Origin: Chenopodium formosanum | Taxonomy: Eukaryota; Streptophyta; Magnoliopsida; Caryophyllales; Amaranthaceae | DNA: 64,000 nt | Assembly: GCA_024500155.1 (NCBI GenBank) | Contig: CM044874.1 | Location: forward strand, 8,013,001 to 8,077,000 | Direction: 5' to 3' | Shown here: positions 33,816 through 45,438 of the stretch, piece by piece | Position numbering within the stretch: position 1 is the stretch's first letter | How the letters are laid out: each line of letters opens with the position of its first letter | Notes under the pieces: model-generated | Databases searched by the model: none | Told to the model about the DNA's origin: nothing | What the model saw: the letters and a program-made list of their open reading frames with translations, nothing else | Program-made: the position numbers and the translations under genes

Positions 33816-36800
33816 ATGAGCGGCTCAATCCCCAACTCAGAAGCAGAAAGATTGGTGATTTGCATAGGTGACATCCATGGACATTACACGAAGCTCCAAA
33901 ATCTATGGTCAAATCTCCAATCCCAAACAAACCCATCTCAATTCAACAACGCCATTATCATTTTCTTGGGAGATTACTGTGATAGAGGCCCAGATACCAA
34001 AAGGGTACTTGATTTCTTAATCTCTCTTCCCTCAAAATACCCAAATCAAAAGCATGTTTTTCTTGCTGGCAACCATGATTTTGCCTTTGCGGCGTTCGTC
34101 GGAGTTCTTCCGCCGCCACCTGACGGGTCTGAGTTCAGGGATGGGTGGAAGGAGTATTCACAGAGCGAGGAGAGAGAAGGGTGGTATGTTGGTGATGGGT
34201 TTGAGAATATGCATTTACAAGGAAGAAGATGGGCTGGTTCTATCAAAGTTCAGTTCAATACTGCTAAAGGGATTGATTATATGGGTTCTATTTATGATGC
34301 TGCTACTACTTTTCAATCTTATGGAGTTTCTCATGGCTCTGCTGGTATGATTTTTATGTCTTTTACTTGAATTTGTTTGGTTTGTTGAATGATTTTTAAG
34401 ATTTTGCTTGAATTATGGTATGATTTTTATGTCTTTTACGTGAATTTGTTTGGTTTGTTGAATGATTTTTATGATTTTGCTTGAATTATATTGGTTTGTT
34501 GAATGAAATTGATTTGTTAAATCATATTGTGGGTTGTTTTTGTATTGTTTATAGTGAATTTTGTGGTTTTAATTGAACTAATTGATGTGGGGTTTTGCTG
34601 TTGTGTAAGTTGATTGAAATCGAATTGGGGTTCAGGAGAGGATTTTACTTGGAACTAAATGATTGTGTGATTAAAAACGGCCTGGAGTAATGTGTTTCTA
34701 TGACTAATTTGAATTAAAGTCTTGTAATTTTTGTTTAAATGTTGTGGGTTCATGCTGTTGTGTACAGTGTAAGTTTATTGAAATCGATTTCGAGTTTAGG
34801 AGAGGATTTTACTTGTAACTCTATGGGTGTGTGATATGAGGCAATCCCATAGCACCCTGTGTTCGGCAGTAAGGAAGGATTAAGGAGGCTCCACTGAATA
34901 TGTTTTGTGTAAGTCTTTTATTAGTTTGTACTATTAGGGGCAAGCCTGGATATAAATCTCCTCCTAAACCTTGCTGGATGAATTATTTAATTCTAGGGTG
35001 TAGTTGCTAGTTTGCTACTTCCTTGCTTCTTATCCAATTCAATGATTTTGAAGGCAAGAAAACTTGACTCACAAACTAGCAGTAGTTGAACTTGGTCAAG
35101 ATAGCCTGAAAAAGTTAAAAGGGCAAAATTGCACCTTTTTATGAAGCCTTTTGATATTGTTGGCGGCTTTTTGGTATTAAACCTGACGCTCATCTGTTTT
35201 TGTTTGGTGTATGGCTTGGAATGATTAAGAGTTTGCTATGCTGGCATTGATTTTGAACAAAATGACTCAGAATATTTTCTTTTACTGTTTGATCGACATT
35301 AATTAGCGTAGGTTGGTAGAGTCATTTAGTTCCTACTTGCTGTTATGCATACCATCAGCAAAAATATCTAGTTGAGGACAAGAGGGTAACAAGTCTGATT
35401 GCATTTTCTTACAAGGAAAAAGAAGGGATTGTTGAATCTCACTAGGCTACACAAGCTACTCACATTGGTCGATTGGGGAGAACATTCTAGCCACAAACAA
35501 GTTCAATTCCAAGCCAATTAGAGAATGGGCTTTCAATGTGTTCAATAGCACATATGTATTATTATCGTCATCATTGCGTTATTCCTATAAAGTAAGCTAA
35601 CAACCAGTAAAAACTAAAAACAACTACTATATACAAGGCGAAATCATTCCCGCTATGAATTTGAGAAAATACAGGTTAATCTTTGTGATTGACTTGTAAA
35701 GCATATCTAGGGTTCAAAGTATAAAAAAGCTCAAGGCGCATTGAAGCGAGAGAGGTTCTGTAGCGCCTAGGTGTGCCTAAGGCACGCCTCTTTGAAGTGA
35801 GGCGCACTTGTATGGCCGGTTAAAAAAAATTGGCTTATGTTTGGTTTAGGTGCGCCTCGGCTGGCCTCAAGTGCGCCTAACCAAAATCGCCTCGCCAAGA
35901 CCATATTAAGTGCATACCCCTCATTGCCTTGCACGTCAAAAAGGCGCACCTTAGGCGCTCTTTTTAATTCATTGGTAGGGTTAAAAGGGACATTTTCATG
36001 TTATTAAAAAGGGGTAGCGAAGTCATTTCGCCACTGATGACTTGTATTTTCTCACACATAGGACAAGTGAAGTGATAGCAATATTGTATAGTTTATCAAA
36101 CTATGTTTAAGGTGAAGTTGACGCCACAAGTGAAGTAACACCCACCCAAAGTATACAGTGCCACTACAACTCCATGATGCCGCGACCAAAACAACCACCT
36201 AAGCGACGCCCATGTTGCTAGCAACCACTAGAAAGAATGTGAGCAACCATTACACTACTTTTTATTGGCAACCACCTCATAAACCAACCCCAATGTCGAA
36301 CTAATTTCAGCCAAATGTAACAATTTTAGCAACTTTTGTTCAAATAAATGCATAAATTTGGTACATTAATTACATCCTAGCAAGTCACCCCTACCCTTTG
36401 AGGTTGACCATGCCTTTTATTCATAGAGTTTTCATTCAATTTGGCGGCAAAGCCACTAAAGATGGTGGTGTCGTCGGTGGAAGGTAATGATGACGGTGGA
36501 AATGGTGGTGTTGGTGGAAGGTGGGTGGAGATCAGGGAAGAAAGACGAAGAAAGCTTCAATGGAGAAGCTTCAATGGTGTTAGGTGTAGTATACAAATGT
36601 ACAACAGTTGTAATGTGACTCAAAGTACTGCATAAAAAAATCTAAATTGGCAAAGATCAACCAGGGTTGCTCCTCAATTCACATTGTCTTTAATGTGAAG
36701 ATATAACTATAAAAACATGCAAGGAGGTAAGGAAGAGAAAGTCCTAATGGCTGCAAGAGGTATCATACCTTGGGTGGACTACTGCCTCATCGTTTTCCCA

Positions 36801-39800
36801 ATGCCATAGAACTCAGACTTCATGGAGGTCAACTGGCTCCTTATCTCATCAAACGTGGTGGCCATGTTATAGTGGAACTGCAGTGGTTGGCATAGCCCAT
36901 CTACATCTCACCAAAATCTCCTGATATGGCCAAAAGGTTTGAACCACCTTCACCGTCGGGAACATTTTCTTCTATGGCTGCCTTTTGGCCTCCACTACGG
37001 CACTTTTGAAAAGTGGGGGTAGTCAGATAAAATTTGAGGGATGATCTAGGTCTCCGAGTGTGTAATCTTAAGATGCTTTCCCTCGGAATATACGCATATG
37101 GCGCGGGGCTATTAAGGATTGACCGACAAACTATCTACTCATAACCTTGGCCAACATGTCGTTAACGTTTACATTTCAATGAAGAACATTTTGGTTGCTT
37201 GGGCGTCTTTATTGCTTATAATATGCAAGGTTAGCACCACAACAAAAAACAAGGAAAATAATCATATCCCCTTTTGCAATATCATCCGAACTCAACAACA
37301 AAAGTAAAGTAATCCATAAACCAAGCAATGGGGTTGAGGGTCCTAGCGACAACATCCTCAACTCCTTATCTCCTTGGTCCCGCATGGAGTAACTGCCATG
37401 TGCCAAAGAAAATATAGCTCCTTAGTCTAGCAAACTCCCCCTGTGCTATTCATAGCCTACTTAACTTTGACACCTTGATCTTTGTCGTGTTGCGTGTCAT
37501 ACCTTTTGAAATTTCAACATTGACACCGAAATGTATATTGGCCTTATGTGAAATTTAATAACATCTGGAGTGTCGGAGGAACAGATAGTATGTTAGACAT
37601 GTCACCCAAATTCGAATCAGGGCAACATAGTCCATAACAAAGAGTGTCCAATCAAGGATGACATTGTATTAGGTAGGGGTCAGATTAAATTAGCCAAATA
37701 CACCATGCCGATCGGCTACACCACTAGGAACTATTGAGAGAAACCTTGAATACTCACTACCAAGGCATTACGGAGGTAATGCTCAACATAAGAACACTCA
37801 AGTGTTTCATATATATTTCATATGATAAAACTTGTGTTTCACGATTACATCCATGGCTTATTTATAGCCTTGATTTAGGCACTATTATAACTACTAGAAT
37901 TTAATTCAAAGTGGTTAATTTGTAGAAGTTTTAGTTGCAATGTTGAGTTTCTTTGTTGTCGACATGGTTAGGGCTTTGAGAAGCAACTTCTAGAACTAGG
38001 AGTAGTAGTAGTATTCAAACCTTGTCAAGCTCCCATTGGAATGACTGAATGGCATGAACATCACAAAGGTGCTAGGAGCATTAGAAAGACTGAACAACAT
38101 AAAGGTGCTTGGAACATTGGAAAGGCCGAAAGACCAAACGACATGACCATCCACTCATACAATCCATCTTTGATCTTGAAAGTAGTCTTCCATTCACCTC
38201 CGGGTTGCATTCGAATTTGATGATACCTTCTTCGTAGATCAATCGTCAAGAATACAACATCATGCAATTGCTCAAGTAGATCATCGAGTCGTGGAATGGG
38301 AAAGCGGTATTTGATAGTGATCCAATTGCTGCCACGACTATCAATGCACATGCGCTACGATTCGTCTTTCTTTGCATGGACTAACACTTTTTCCTACCAA
38401 CCCTTTTTGCTTGAGATTGGTTACTTCTCGTACTATCTTCATGCTCTTTTGTTCTCATTCGATAGGCAACAAGTTTTGAATATTACTATTACTACTTTTG
38501 AAAGCTGCTTCTCGAAGCCCCTCCTATTTTGGCAATGAAGAAATTCAACATTGCAATGAAAACTTCTGCAATTAACCACTTTGTATTAAATTCTAGTAGT
38601 TGTAATAGTGGCTAAATCAAGGCTATAAATAAACTATGGTTGTAAGCTTGTAACCGTAAAACGCAAGCTTTAGTATATGAAATATAAATTAAACACTTGA
38701 GTATTCTTAGGTTGAGCTTTACCTCCTTAATTCCTTGGCGGTGTTTTTGTATCCAAGGTTTCTTTTAATTTCTGGTGGTGTTTCTATATCTAGGAATTAA
38801 TAGAGTTGTATCGTTGAAGTAGCCTACTAGCGTGGTGTATTTGGCTAATTCTATCTAACCCCTACTTCGTACGGTGTCAAATTTTTACCAAAGCCAAGGT
38901 TTCGCTTACCTTTCTTTCGGCCAACCTCCATCGAAGTTGTCATGTTGCCGATATTGACGCCATTTTAATACCCATTGTCATAGCTTTTAATATAATCACC
39001 CACAAAATTAAACCACCGAACCGTTTACCGTATACCATCCTTCCATTCATCTCTCAGCCTCCATGAAACAGTCCACCATAGTCTTCACCCATGCGTCACC
39101 TTAATTTCCAAAAGAATAATAATAAAAAAAAAACAATCACTTAGCCGTGAGCTCCACCTTATCACCACATGTCAACACATGATTGATCCAAAATAAAAAA
39201 TAATAAAAAAAATAAGAAAATTTCATTAAAATTATTAGAAAATACAAAAAAAACCAAAAAATTAAAATAAAATAAAAAAAATTAGAAAATAAAAAAAAAA
39301 GAAAATTAAAAAAAAAATCAGAAATTAAAAAAAAAACAAAAAAAAAAAAATTAGACAATTAGAAAATTTTCAAAAAATGAATTAAAATAAAAAAAATTAT
39401 TAAAAAAAAAAAAAGAAAAACAATTTAAAAATTTAAAGAAAAAAAAAAACCTTAAACCCACCCAGCCACCCTTCCACCACCCCATAACCCTAGCCAGCCA
39501 CCCCCTCCCCATTCCACGCCGGCGGCCAACCCCCATAACCGCCTAAAATAGTCGGCCGACACCCACCCAGCTCGAAAACCATTCGGTCGGCCCAAAATCA
39601 CCCCTGAAATCATAAGAATAAATATCATATCAACAATAATAAAATTATATATTATTTAATTTTCTTTTTATACATTATATTATGCACAATTAGCACTATA
39701 TCCTAGTAGTGGTATTAAGAGCTATTACGATCAAGAAGGTTCTAACACGGTTTCCGCAAAGTTAGAAATATTTTATTAAAAAATAATATTAAAAAAAAGA

Positions 39801-42800
39801 TGGCATTTTCAAGCGCAAATCAACAAGTTGTTCCACTATTTAATGGTAATAATTACGAGTATTGGAGCATTCGAATGAAGGTTGTTTTCATTCAAAATTT
39901 AAGTAAACTATTAATGGTGTTTATGCAATTAATATTGCTATAAAAGCATTGCAAAATCATAAGAATAAAAATCATATCAACAATAATAAAATTATATATT
40001 ATTTATTTTTCTTTATATATACAAGCTAAGAGACGCACACAATGCGTGCGTGTGCAATATAAGTTTTCTACCAAGCTCTATATTGATGGTGTCATGTAGG
40101 CTAAATAATAAAATTAGATTTTCCTTGAATTTTTTTTGTTTTTTTTAAAAAAAAGATGGTAGTTTTTTAAGATGGTAGTTACATTTAAAATGGTAATTTT
40201 TTTAGATGAGAAGGGTATTTTGGGAAAATAAAATTTGTCACCCAAAACCCCCTTTCACTTTATATATTACAATAGATATATTATATTATGCACAATTAGC
40301 ACTATATCCTAACAACTATTGCAAGGTTTTTAACCGGTTTGGATCCAAAAGTCTCTAAAGTCGTAGTATAGCAATATTAGCACTTGAATGACGTAACCAA
40401 GCTTATTTTGAAAGTTGAAAGCCAGCAAACAAAGGAGAAAATTTGATTTAAGTTTGTTACTAAGGAGGCTTCTTATTGTGGAAATACTTTAACAAAGTTT
40501 CCACCGAAGGTCAACTCTATCACATCAATAAAGAAGGTTGAGAATTCAATCTCAACAAGCAAACAACAAAGGCAAGTTAACAATAATCCTACTTTAAGAA
40601 GATTTTTTAAACGTCAAGGATTTGGGCACATTGCTTCTGAATGTCCAAATTCTAGAATGATTTCTCTTGTCGAAGAAGAATTGTTAGAAGAAGAACAAGT
40701 TCAAGATAACCTGATCTTGCACGCAGACAAAGGCGAATCATTGGTTGTTTGTCGCATCCTTAATGCCGCCAGTTAAAGAAGATAAGTGGTTATACAACAC
40801 TTTCCACTCTCGATGTACATCTCATGGCAAAATATGTGATGTCATCATTGATAGTGGCAATTATGAGAATGTGATTGCTGTCACGATGGTAAAAAAAATT
40901 GAAGCTGCTTACGAAGGATCACCCTTATCCTTACAAGCTCGCGTGGCAGAAGAAGAGGAATGATGTCAAGGTCTCTAAAAGATGCCTTTGTTGATTTCTC
41001 CATTGGGAAAAAGTAGTAGTAATCATCTAAGCATCTTTTTGAGACCTTGACATCATTCCCTGTCTTCAAGCACTTGAGCTTGTATGGATAAGGGTGATCC
41101 TTCGTAGGCTGTATTTTGCCATTAGATGTACATCGAAGTGTAGAAAATGTTGTCTAACCACTTATCTTCTTTCACTGGGGCGACATTAAGGATACAACGA
41201 ACAACCAATGATTCACTTTCGTGTGCATGCAAGACCTCCTAATTGTCGTCATCCTCAAGGTTATCACAATTCTTCATCAACTAGAGAAATCATTGTAAAA
41301 TTTTGACATTCATAAGCAATATGCCCAAATCCTTGACATTCAAAACATCAACCTAAACTAGGATTATTATTACCTTGCCTTTACGGTTTGCTTGTTGTGA
41401 TTGGATTCTCAACCTTCTTTGTTGATGTGTAAAGTTGACCTTAGGTGGAAACTTTGTTGAAATGTTTCCACGATAAGAAGCCTCGTTAGTGACAAACATA
41501 AATCCAGTTTTCTCCTTTGCTTGTTGGCTTTCAACTTTCAAAGCAAGCTTGGTGACGTCGTTCAACGACCAATATTGCTAGAGTCGTACGACTTTAGAGA
41601 CTTATGGATCCAAATCGGTTAAGAAATCGTCACACTTCATTAATAAATACTCGGCCACAAATTTGTTTCCTTTTTCTAGGTGATGAAATATCTTGGCAAT
41701 AAGGACCGGGCAAAAATTTACGCTTGAAATTCACGTTTCGTTATATCCCATGTGCAAATCTTGCTATGACATTCTCCTTCACGTTGTCGCCGTAAATTCT
41801 CCCACCAAATGGATGCATGTTTCTTATATTTGATGGCGACTAACTTGACTTTGTTTTTGTCGGGAATGTCTTTAAAATCAATAACACGTTCCACATTGTG
41901 GATCAATTCAATAAACTAATCGGGTTGAACACCTCCTTCAAAATTTGCAATTTCAACTTTAATTCCAAATTCTTTTTCTTGGTGTCAAAAATAATTTGTT
42001 CATCATCAGGAACGAGATGATTCTCCACTCGAAGATTCACCCTCGGGCTGGTGAAATGGATTGAAATCTTCATCTGCACCATTGGAAAGATTAGCACCAA
42101 CTTCATAACGTACAAGCTGTTGTTGAAGTCTTTGGATTTCTCTTTGTTTGTCCGCTATTATTGTGTCATACACCGGACGTGGTTTGTGATTTCCTCCACT
42201 ACATGCTCTCGGCGGCATCTTGTTAAGCACAAAATTGAAATCTTATATTTGCTATGTATCTAATTTTTTTTTTTTTTCACTCTTTGTTATTTATTTATTT
42301 TTCACGTTTTTTTTTTAACCTTTACACATATTACACGTACAAGGAACAAAATAAAAGGAGAGATTAAGAAAAAGAAAATTAGTAGAAGTCGAATGTGAAC
42401 TTGTGAAGTACTAGTAGACTTTAACTCATGAGAAGTAGATAGAATTAAAGTTAAAGGAAGTTATTAAAACTTCACTGCACACACCCATTCACTTCTTTCC
42501 TTTTTTTTTATTTATTTATTTATTTTTTTAATTTTTTTTATTAAAATATTATTAAGAGGCGGAAATTTTGTCATCAACTACCAATTAAAGCACGTGTTTT
42601 GAAAACAACTACCTGTTAACTTCTTTTATAAAGAACTACCACAAAGTTGTAAAAAATTTAAGTAGCACTACCATTCTAACAATTTTGGGTAGAATCTCCG
42701 GTATTTGGGTTTCACTTTTTACCGTTAAGAAGGGTAATTAAGTCAATTTAGATGGTGGTTTTATGAGATAAAGGTAAAAAGTGAAACCTGCATGTCGAAT

Positions 42801-45438
42801 ATTCTTGTTGGAATTATTAAAGCGGTAGTGGTACTTAAATTTTTTACAACTTTGTGATAGTTCTTTTAAAACAAAATTTTAATAGGTAGTTGTTTTCAAA
42901 ACACGCGCTTTAATTGGTAGTTCTTGACAAAATTTCCTTAAGAGGCCAATAAGACCAAAGCAGAGAGCTGCAAAACTTGAATAAAGAATTTCAAAGAGTG
43001 CGTGAGAAACAAGGTATGAAATAGAAAATAAGAGTTGTAGTTAGAGAACAGAGTGTATCAAGAAATTAAAAACAAAGTAAATTTGGAGAACAAAGTGTAT
43101 CAAGAAATGCTCTTAGGTGAGTAGTAATATGAGCTATGGGTGATTGAGAAAGTAGAGAGAAACTCATAGGTAATGTTTGAGTATGTGTCAGCATGTTTGG
43201 TTAAGGTTTCCCAACCTAAGTGAGTGAACCTTGATTTTGAATAGAGGGTTCCCACCTGGCATACCAGGGTGATTCTGTAGTGTTAAAGTTAATTGAGTGT
43301 TGTGCTATGACTTGATCTTTTTCCCCTCTTTATGGTGGATTATTTTCTAAAGGTTGATTCTTTACTGCCAGTTTTTATCAGAGTAAGAATGTATGATAGT
43401 TCGCTGGGTGGGTGTCTTCAGGATCTGATTGCATGATCAATTCCAAAAAAAAGAACTCAATAATGAACTTTATATCACTTGCTATTTATGCAGTTAACTT
43501 TTCTTGAGGTGGGACGATTTTCGATTTCCCCTCTTTATGGTGGATTATTTTCTAAAGGGTGGTTCTTTATTGCCCAGTTTTTATCAGACTAGGAGTGTAT
43601 AATAGTTTGCTCACTTTGCTGGGTGTCTTCAGGATCTGATTGCATGATTGATTCCAAAAAAAAAAAAAAACTCAATAATGCACTTATATCACTTGCTATT
43701 TATGCAGTTATAACTTTTCTTGAGGTGGGGCATTTTTGGTTTTGCAGTGATAATTTATCTGTATACAATATTTTAATACAATACATGTTTTCAAGATACC
43801 TACATTGCTTCAATTTTGCTGGATGATTATATAGCTTACTTTAAAAGTCCTTTCAAGTTTTTTTGTATTTATGAGCCTAAAATTTGTTATATATTCTCAT
43901 TCGCCAATTTTGCTTACATGGCATTTAAATTATTTAATTCTAAAAGAAATTAATAATCTCTTATTTAATTGACTACTACTAAAGGATTATAAATCTTAGT
44001 ATTAGCCAATTAAATAAGAGATTATTAATTTCTTTTACAATTAAATAATTTAAATGTCATGTAAGCAAAATTGGCGAATGAGATTTTTAAATTTAAATTA
44101 ATTAAATATTATATATTATCTTTTGATTTTATGAATTTTATCTAAATATGTAACAAATTTTAGCACATAAATTAAAAAAATATATATTTTAGAAAATTCA
44201 AACAAATCGTGCATCGTCTTATTTGAAGAGTAATTTTGGATTATACTGAAAATGTTTAATGAGTTGTTAGTTATTATAAGAATTATTGTTTAAATTGAGA
44301 CTTATTAAAAACTCTGAATAATTGGAGATTATTTTTACTGCATTTTACAAGATTTACAGTGGGATTGGTATTCAGTTTTCACTCTAGTACCAATTTTTTT
44401 TTTTTGGGCCGCCTCTCTCTGAAATTATCTGCTTCAATTGTGCTAGTGTGAGGTCCTGTGATCTAATTGATGTGGTTTTGTCGGTCTCTAAACAGATTTG
44501 ATGAAAGCTGTACCGGATGACCACAAAAAATTTCTTGCTGATTTGGTTTGGGTTCACGAAGAGGTTAGGCCTGAATCTTCTACATATCCATATTTGTAAT
44601 TTCAACACTTTCCAGGGTTTTTCTTTACTTTAGCTATTATGGAAATCAGATAATTATTTATCTTCCAACCCTTCCAATATAGAACTTGTGACAAATTAGA
44701 GAGAAATATAGAATAGAATGGCTTAACAATAGGTAGAGTATTTATACAAAACCTACGAACATAAGATGGAAACAATATTCCTAAAAGATATACCATATAA
44801 CCTAATGATATATTCTCTAAATAATATCTTAACATAAGATAATACTAAATATATTATTCTCTGAATGATATCTACGGAAAATATATCATACATATATTTT
44901 CCGATATTATCTCTAACAACTTGCTCACTTTGGGTCTCTGTGTGACATTTTATTTCAGCAGAGTTTTTGAATTATCTAAGTTTTAAGTATTGTACAGGAC
45001 AATGTTTGTGTGGAGACCACAGAGGGGCTCAAGAAATGTAGGCTGATAGCGGTTCATGGTGGACTTCAACAAGGAAATCCTGTCAACGAGCAACTGAAGC
45101 GTCTGAAAGCTAGGGACACAGCCATACCAAAGGTTGAATGCCTTTGTGGAAGGAAAAGCGTTTGGGATGTGCCAGAGGTATCATCGAATGCTCACTTTCC
45201 ATCTTCCCCTCCCCTCCCTTCCCATGCTCTTGTTGTATATGTAGTGTGATATTACCATGTTAATTTTCATCAGGAATTAAAGGTTATGCCAACCATTTTG
45301 GTAAGTGGTCACCATGGAAAGCTTCATATTGAAGGCTTGAGGCTGATAATTGACGAAGGTGGTGGCTATGTGGACAAGCCGGTGGCTGCTATTATCCTGC
45401 CAACCATGAAAATTGTTCGCGACACTGATTTTGCTTGA
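33816..45438 (+). CDS. RLPH2: Bacterial-like PPP-family phosphatase, RLPH2 type (4 exons, 313 aa)
   Basis: Exons 33816-34344, 44496-44563, 44998-45177 and 45274-45438 (stop TGA). All introns are GT..AG, and exon lengths 529, 68, 180 and 165 give one open frame of 942 nt. The start is the first in-frame ATG (MSGSIPNSEAERLVIC). PPP metal-binding motifs are complete: GDIHGH (residues 18-23), GDYCDRG (52-58), GNHD (85-88; D replaces the usual E, as in bacterial-like PPPs), HGGL (219-222) and SGHH (270-273). Plant RLPH2 (Arabidopsis At3g09970, about the same length) is a cytosolic calcineurin-like phosphoesterase reported to prefer phosphotyrosine. Family assignment rests on these motifs and overall resemblance. 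The 10.15-kb first intron is filled with transposons; no coding defect is visible. Confidence 0.9.
34345..34490 (+). repeat. 73-bp tandem duplication including the splice donor
   Basis: GTATGATTTTTATGTC begins at 34345 and again at 34418, each followed by GAATTTGTTTGGTTTGTTGAATG. The duplicated unit carries a second GTATGA. A further looser duplication (GAGAGGATTTTACTTG) occurs at about 34635 and 34799. Confidence 0.85.
35700..35965. repeat. Dispersed repeat rich in AGGCGC / GCGCCT
   Basis: Short GC-rich words AGGCGC, GCGCCT and GGCACGCC alternate over 260 bp, flanked by AAAAAAGCTCAAGGCGCA on the left and the rough inverse near 35945-35965. Probably a MITE-like repeat; class not established. 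Confidence 0.4.
36640..37660 (-). other. Probable gypsy-derived sequence, weak
   Basis: Between about 36740 and 36960 the minus strand reads MATTFDEIRSQLTSMKSEF and similar text, resembling the start of a retrotransposon gag. Its position next to a gypsy RT piece supports this. No continuous frame; low certainty. Confidence 0.3.
37664..38880. repeat. Inverted LTR-like repeats flanking a gypsy RT piece
   Basis: Left arm about 37664-37952 and right arm about 38540-38880 are inverted copies. Landmarks are TTAGCCAAATACACCA versus TGGTGTATTTGGCTAA and CAACATTGCAATG versus CATTGTTGCAAC-like text. The spacer of about 590 bp holds a gypsy reverse-transcriptase fragment. Both arms lie in the same intron, so the sense transcript could fold here. 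Confidence 0.7.
38061..38351 (-). pseudogene. Ty3/gypsy reverse transcriptase fragment
   Basis: MCIDSRGSNWITIKYRFPIPRLDDLLEQL, LTIDLRRRYHQIRM and TTFKIKDGLYEWMVMSFGLS match the N-terminal palm of chromovirus-type gypsy RT. It is truncated before the catalytic YVDD. Confidence 0.88.
39118..39450. repeat. A-rich low-complexity tract
   Basis: Mostly A with scattered T, G and C. The phenylalanine-rich frames on the other strand are artefacts. Confidence 0.85.
39603..40310 (+). mobile_element. Ty1/copia deletion derivative
   Basis: An LTR-like segment (39609-39705) is repeated at 39956-40310. They share AATCATAAGAATAAA, ATCATATCAACAATAATAAA and GCACAATTAGCACTATATCC. After the first copy, TGGTATTAAGAGC (about 39711) resembles the tRNA-Met primer site TGGTATCAGAGC. 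From 39800 the frame MAFSSANQQVVPLFNGNNYEYWSIRMKV is the start of a copia gag. Almost all of the interior is deleted. The second LTR copy is interrupted by an insertion at about 40018-40276. Confidence 0.72.
40018..40276 (-). mobile_element. Small Helitron-like insertion
   Basis: Splits the second copia LTR copy. The minus strand begins TCTATTGTAATATATAAAG after an A. It ends with a hairpin (GCACAC..GTGTGC) shortly before CTTAG, close to the Helitron signature. The exact left end is uncertain. Confidence 0.5.
40340..42230. repeat. Gypsy gag/protease inverted repeat
   Basis: Two copies of one gypsy gag-protease region meet tail to tail around 40985-41020. On plus (40370-40975) it reads KVESQQTKEK, FGHIASECPNS (knuckle) and VIIDSGNYENVI (protease DSG). 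On minus (42218 to about 41020) it reads MPPRACSGGNHK, KHASIWWENLRRQREGE and KVESQQAKEKTGF. The centre is GATGTCAAGGTCTC versus GAGACCTTGACATC. The arms match over about 600 bp imperfectly. Both copies contain stops. Confidence 0.8.
42561..42937. mobile_element. Mutator-type MITE with long inverted ends
   Basis: 377 bp, GGAAATTTTGTC..GACAAAATTTCC, flanked by perfect 9-bp duplications TTAAGAGGC (42552-42560 and 42938-42946). Long inverted ends include ACTACCAATTAAAGC / GCTTTAATTGGTAGT and GAAAACAACTACCT / AGGTAGTTGTTTTC. Non-coding. Confidence 0.93.
43317..43735 (+). repeat. Tandem duplication, about 205-bp period
   Basis: CCCCTCTTTATGGTGGATTA occurs at about 43324 and 43529. Both copies continue through GTCTTCAGGATCTGATTGCA and CACTTGCTATTTATGCAGTT. 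Present inside intron 1. Confidence 0.88.
43868..44175. mobile_element. Foldback MITE with nested inverted repeats
   Basis: An inner palindrome (43899-44083) has arms CTCATTCGCCAATTTTGC / GCAAAATTGGCGAATGAG and AATAATCTCTTATTTAATTG with its inverse. An outer pair (CTAAAATTTGTTA / TAACAAATTTTAG) extends it. AT-rich and non-coding. No clean duplication found. Confidence 0.75.
44564..44997 (+). other. Intron 2 of RLPH2-like gene
   Basis: GTTAGG..TACAG, phase 0. More than half is a solo LTR (44689-44918). Confidence 0.87.
44689..44918 (-). mobile_element. Solo LTR in intron 2
   Basis: 230 bp, TGTTAGAG..TTGTCA on the minus strand, flanked by perfect pentamers ACTTG (44684-44688, 44919-44923). 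A TATA-like GTATAAATAC occurs on the minus strand at about 44735-44744. Short LTR and 5-bp duplication suggest a copia or TRIM-type element. It is antisense to the gene. Confidence 0.82.

Larger units (their letters stand above)
34345..44495 (+). other. Intron 1 of RLPH2-like gene (10,151 bp, transposon-filled)
   Basis: Donor GTATGA at 34345, acceptor AAACAG ending at 44495; phase 1. It joins GCTG to ATTTG to code SHGSADLMKA, a continuous conserved stretch. Contents are listed separately. Stretches 34850-35690, 35970-36640 and 38890-39110 show nothing I can name. Confidence 0.88.

Noticed and set aside
39137..39536. Phenylalanine-rich minus-strand frames
   Set aside because: Low-complexity A-rich tract.
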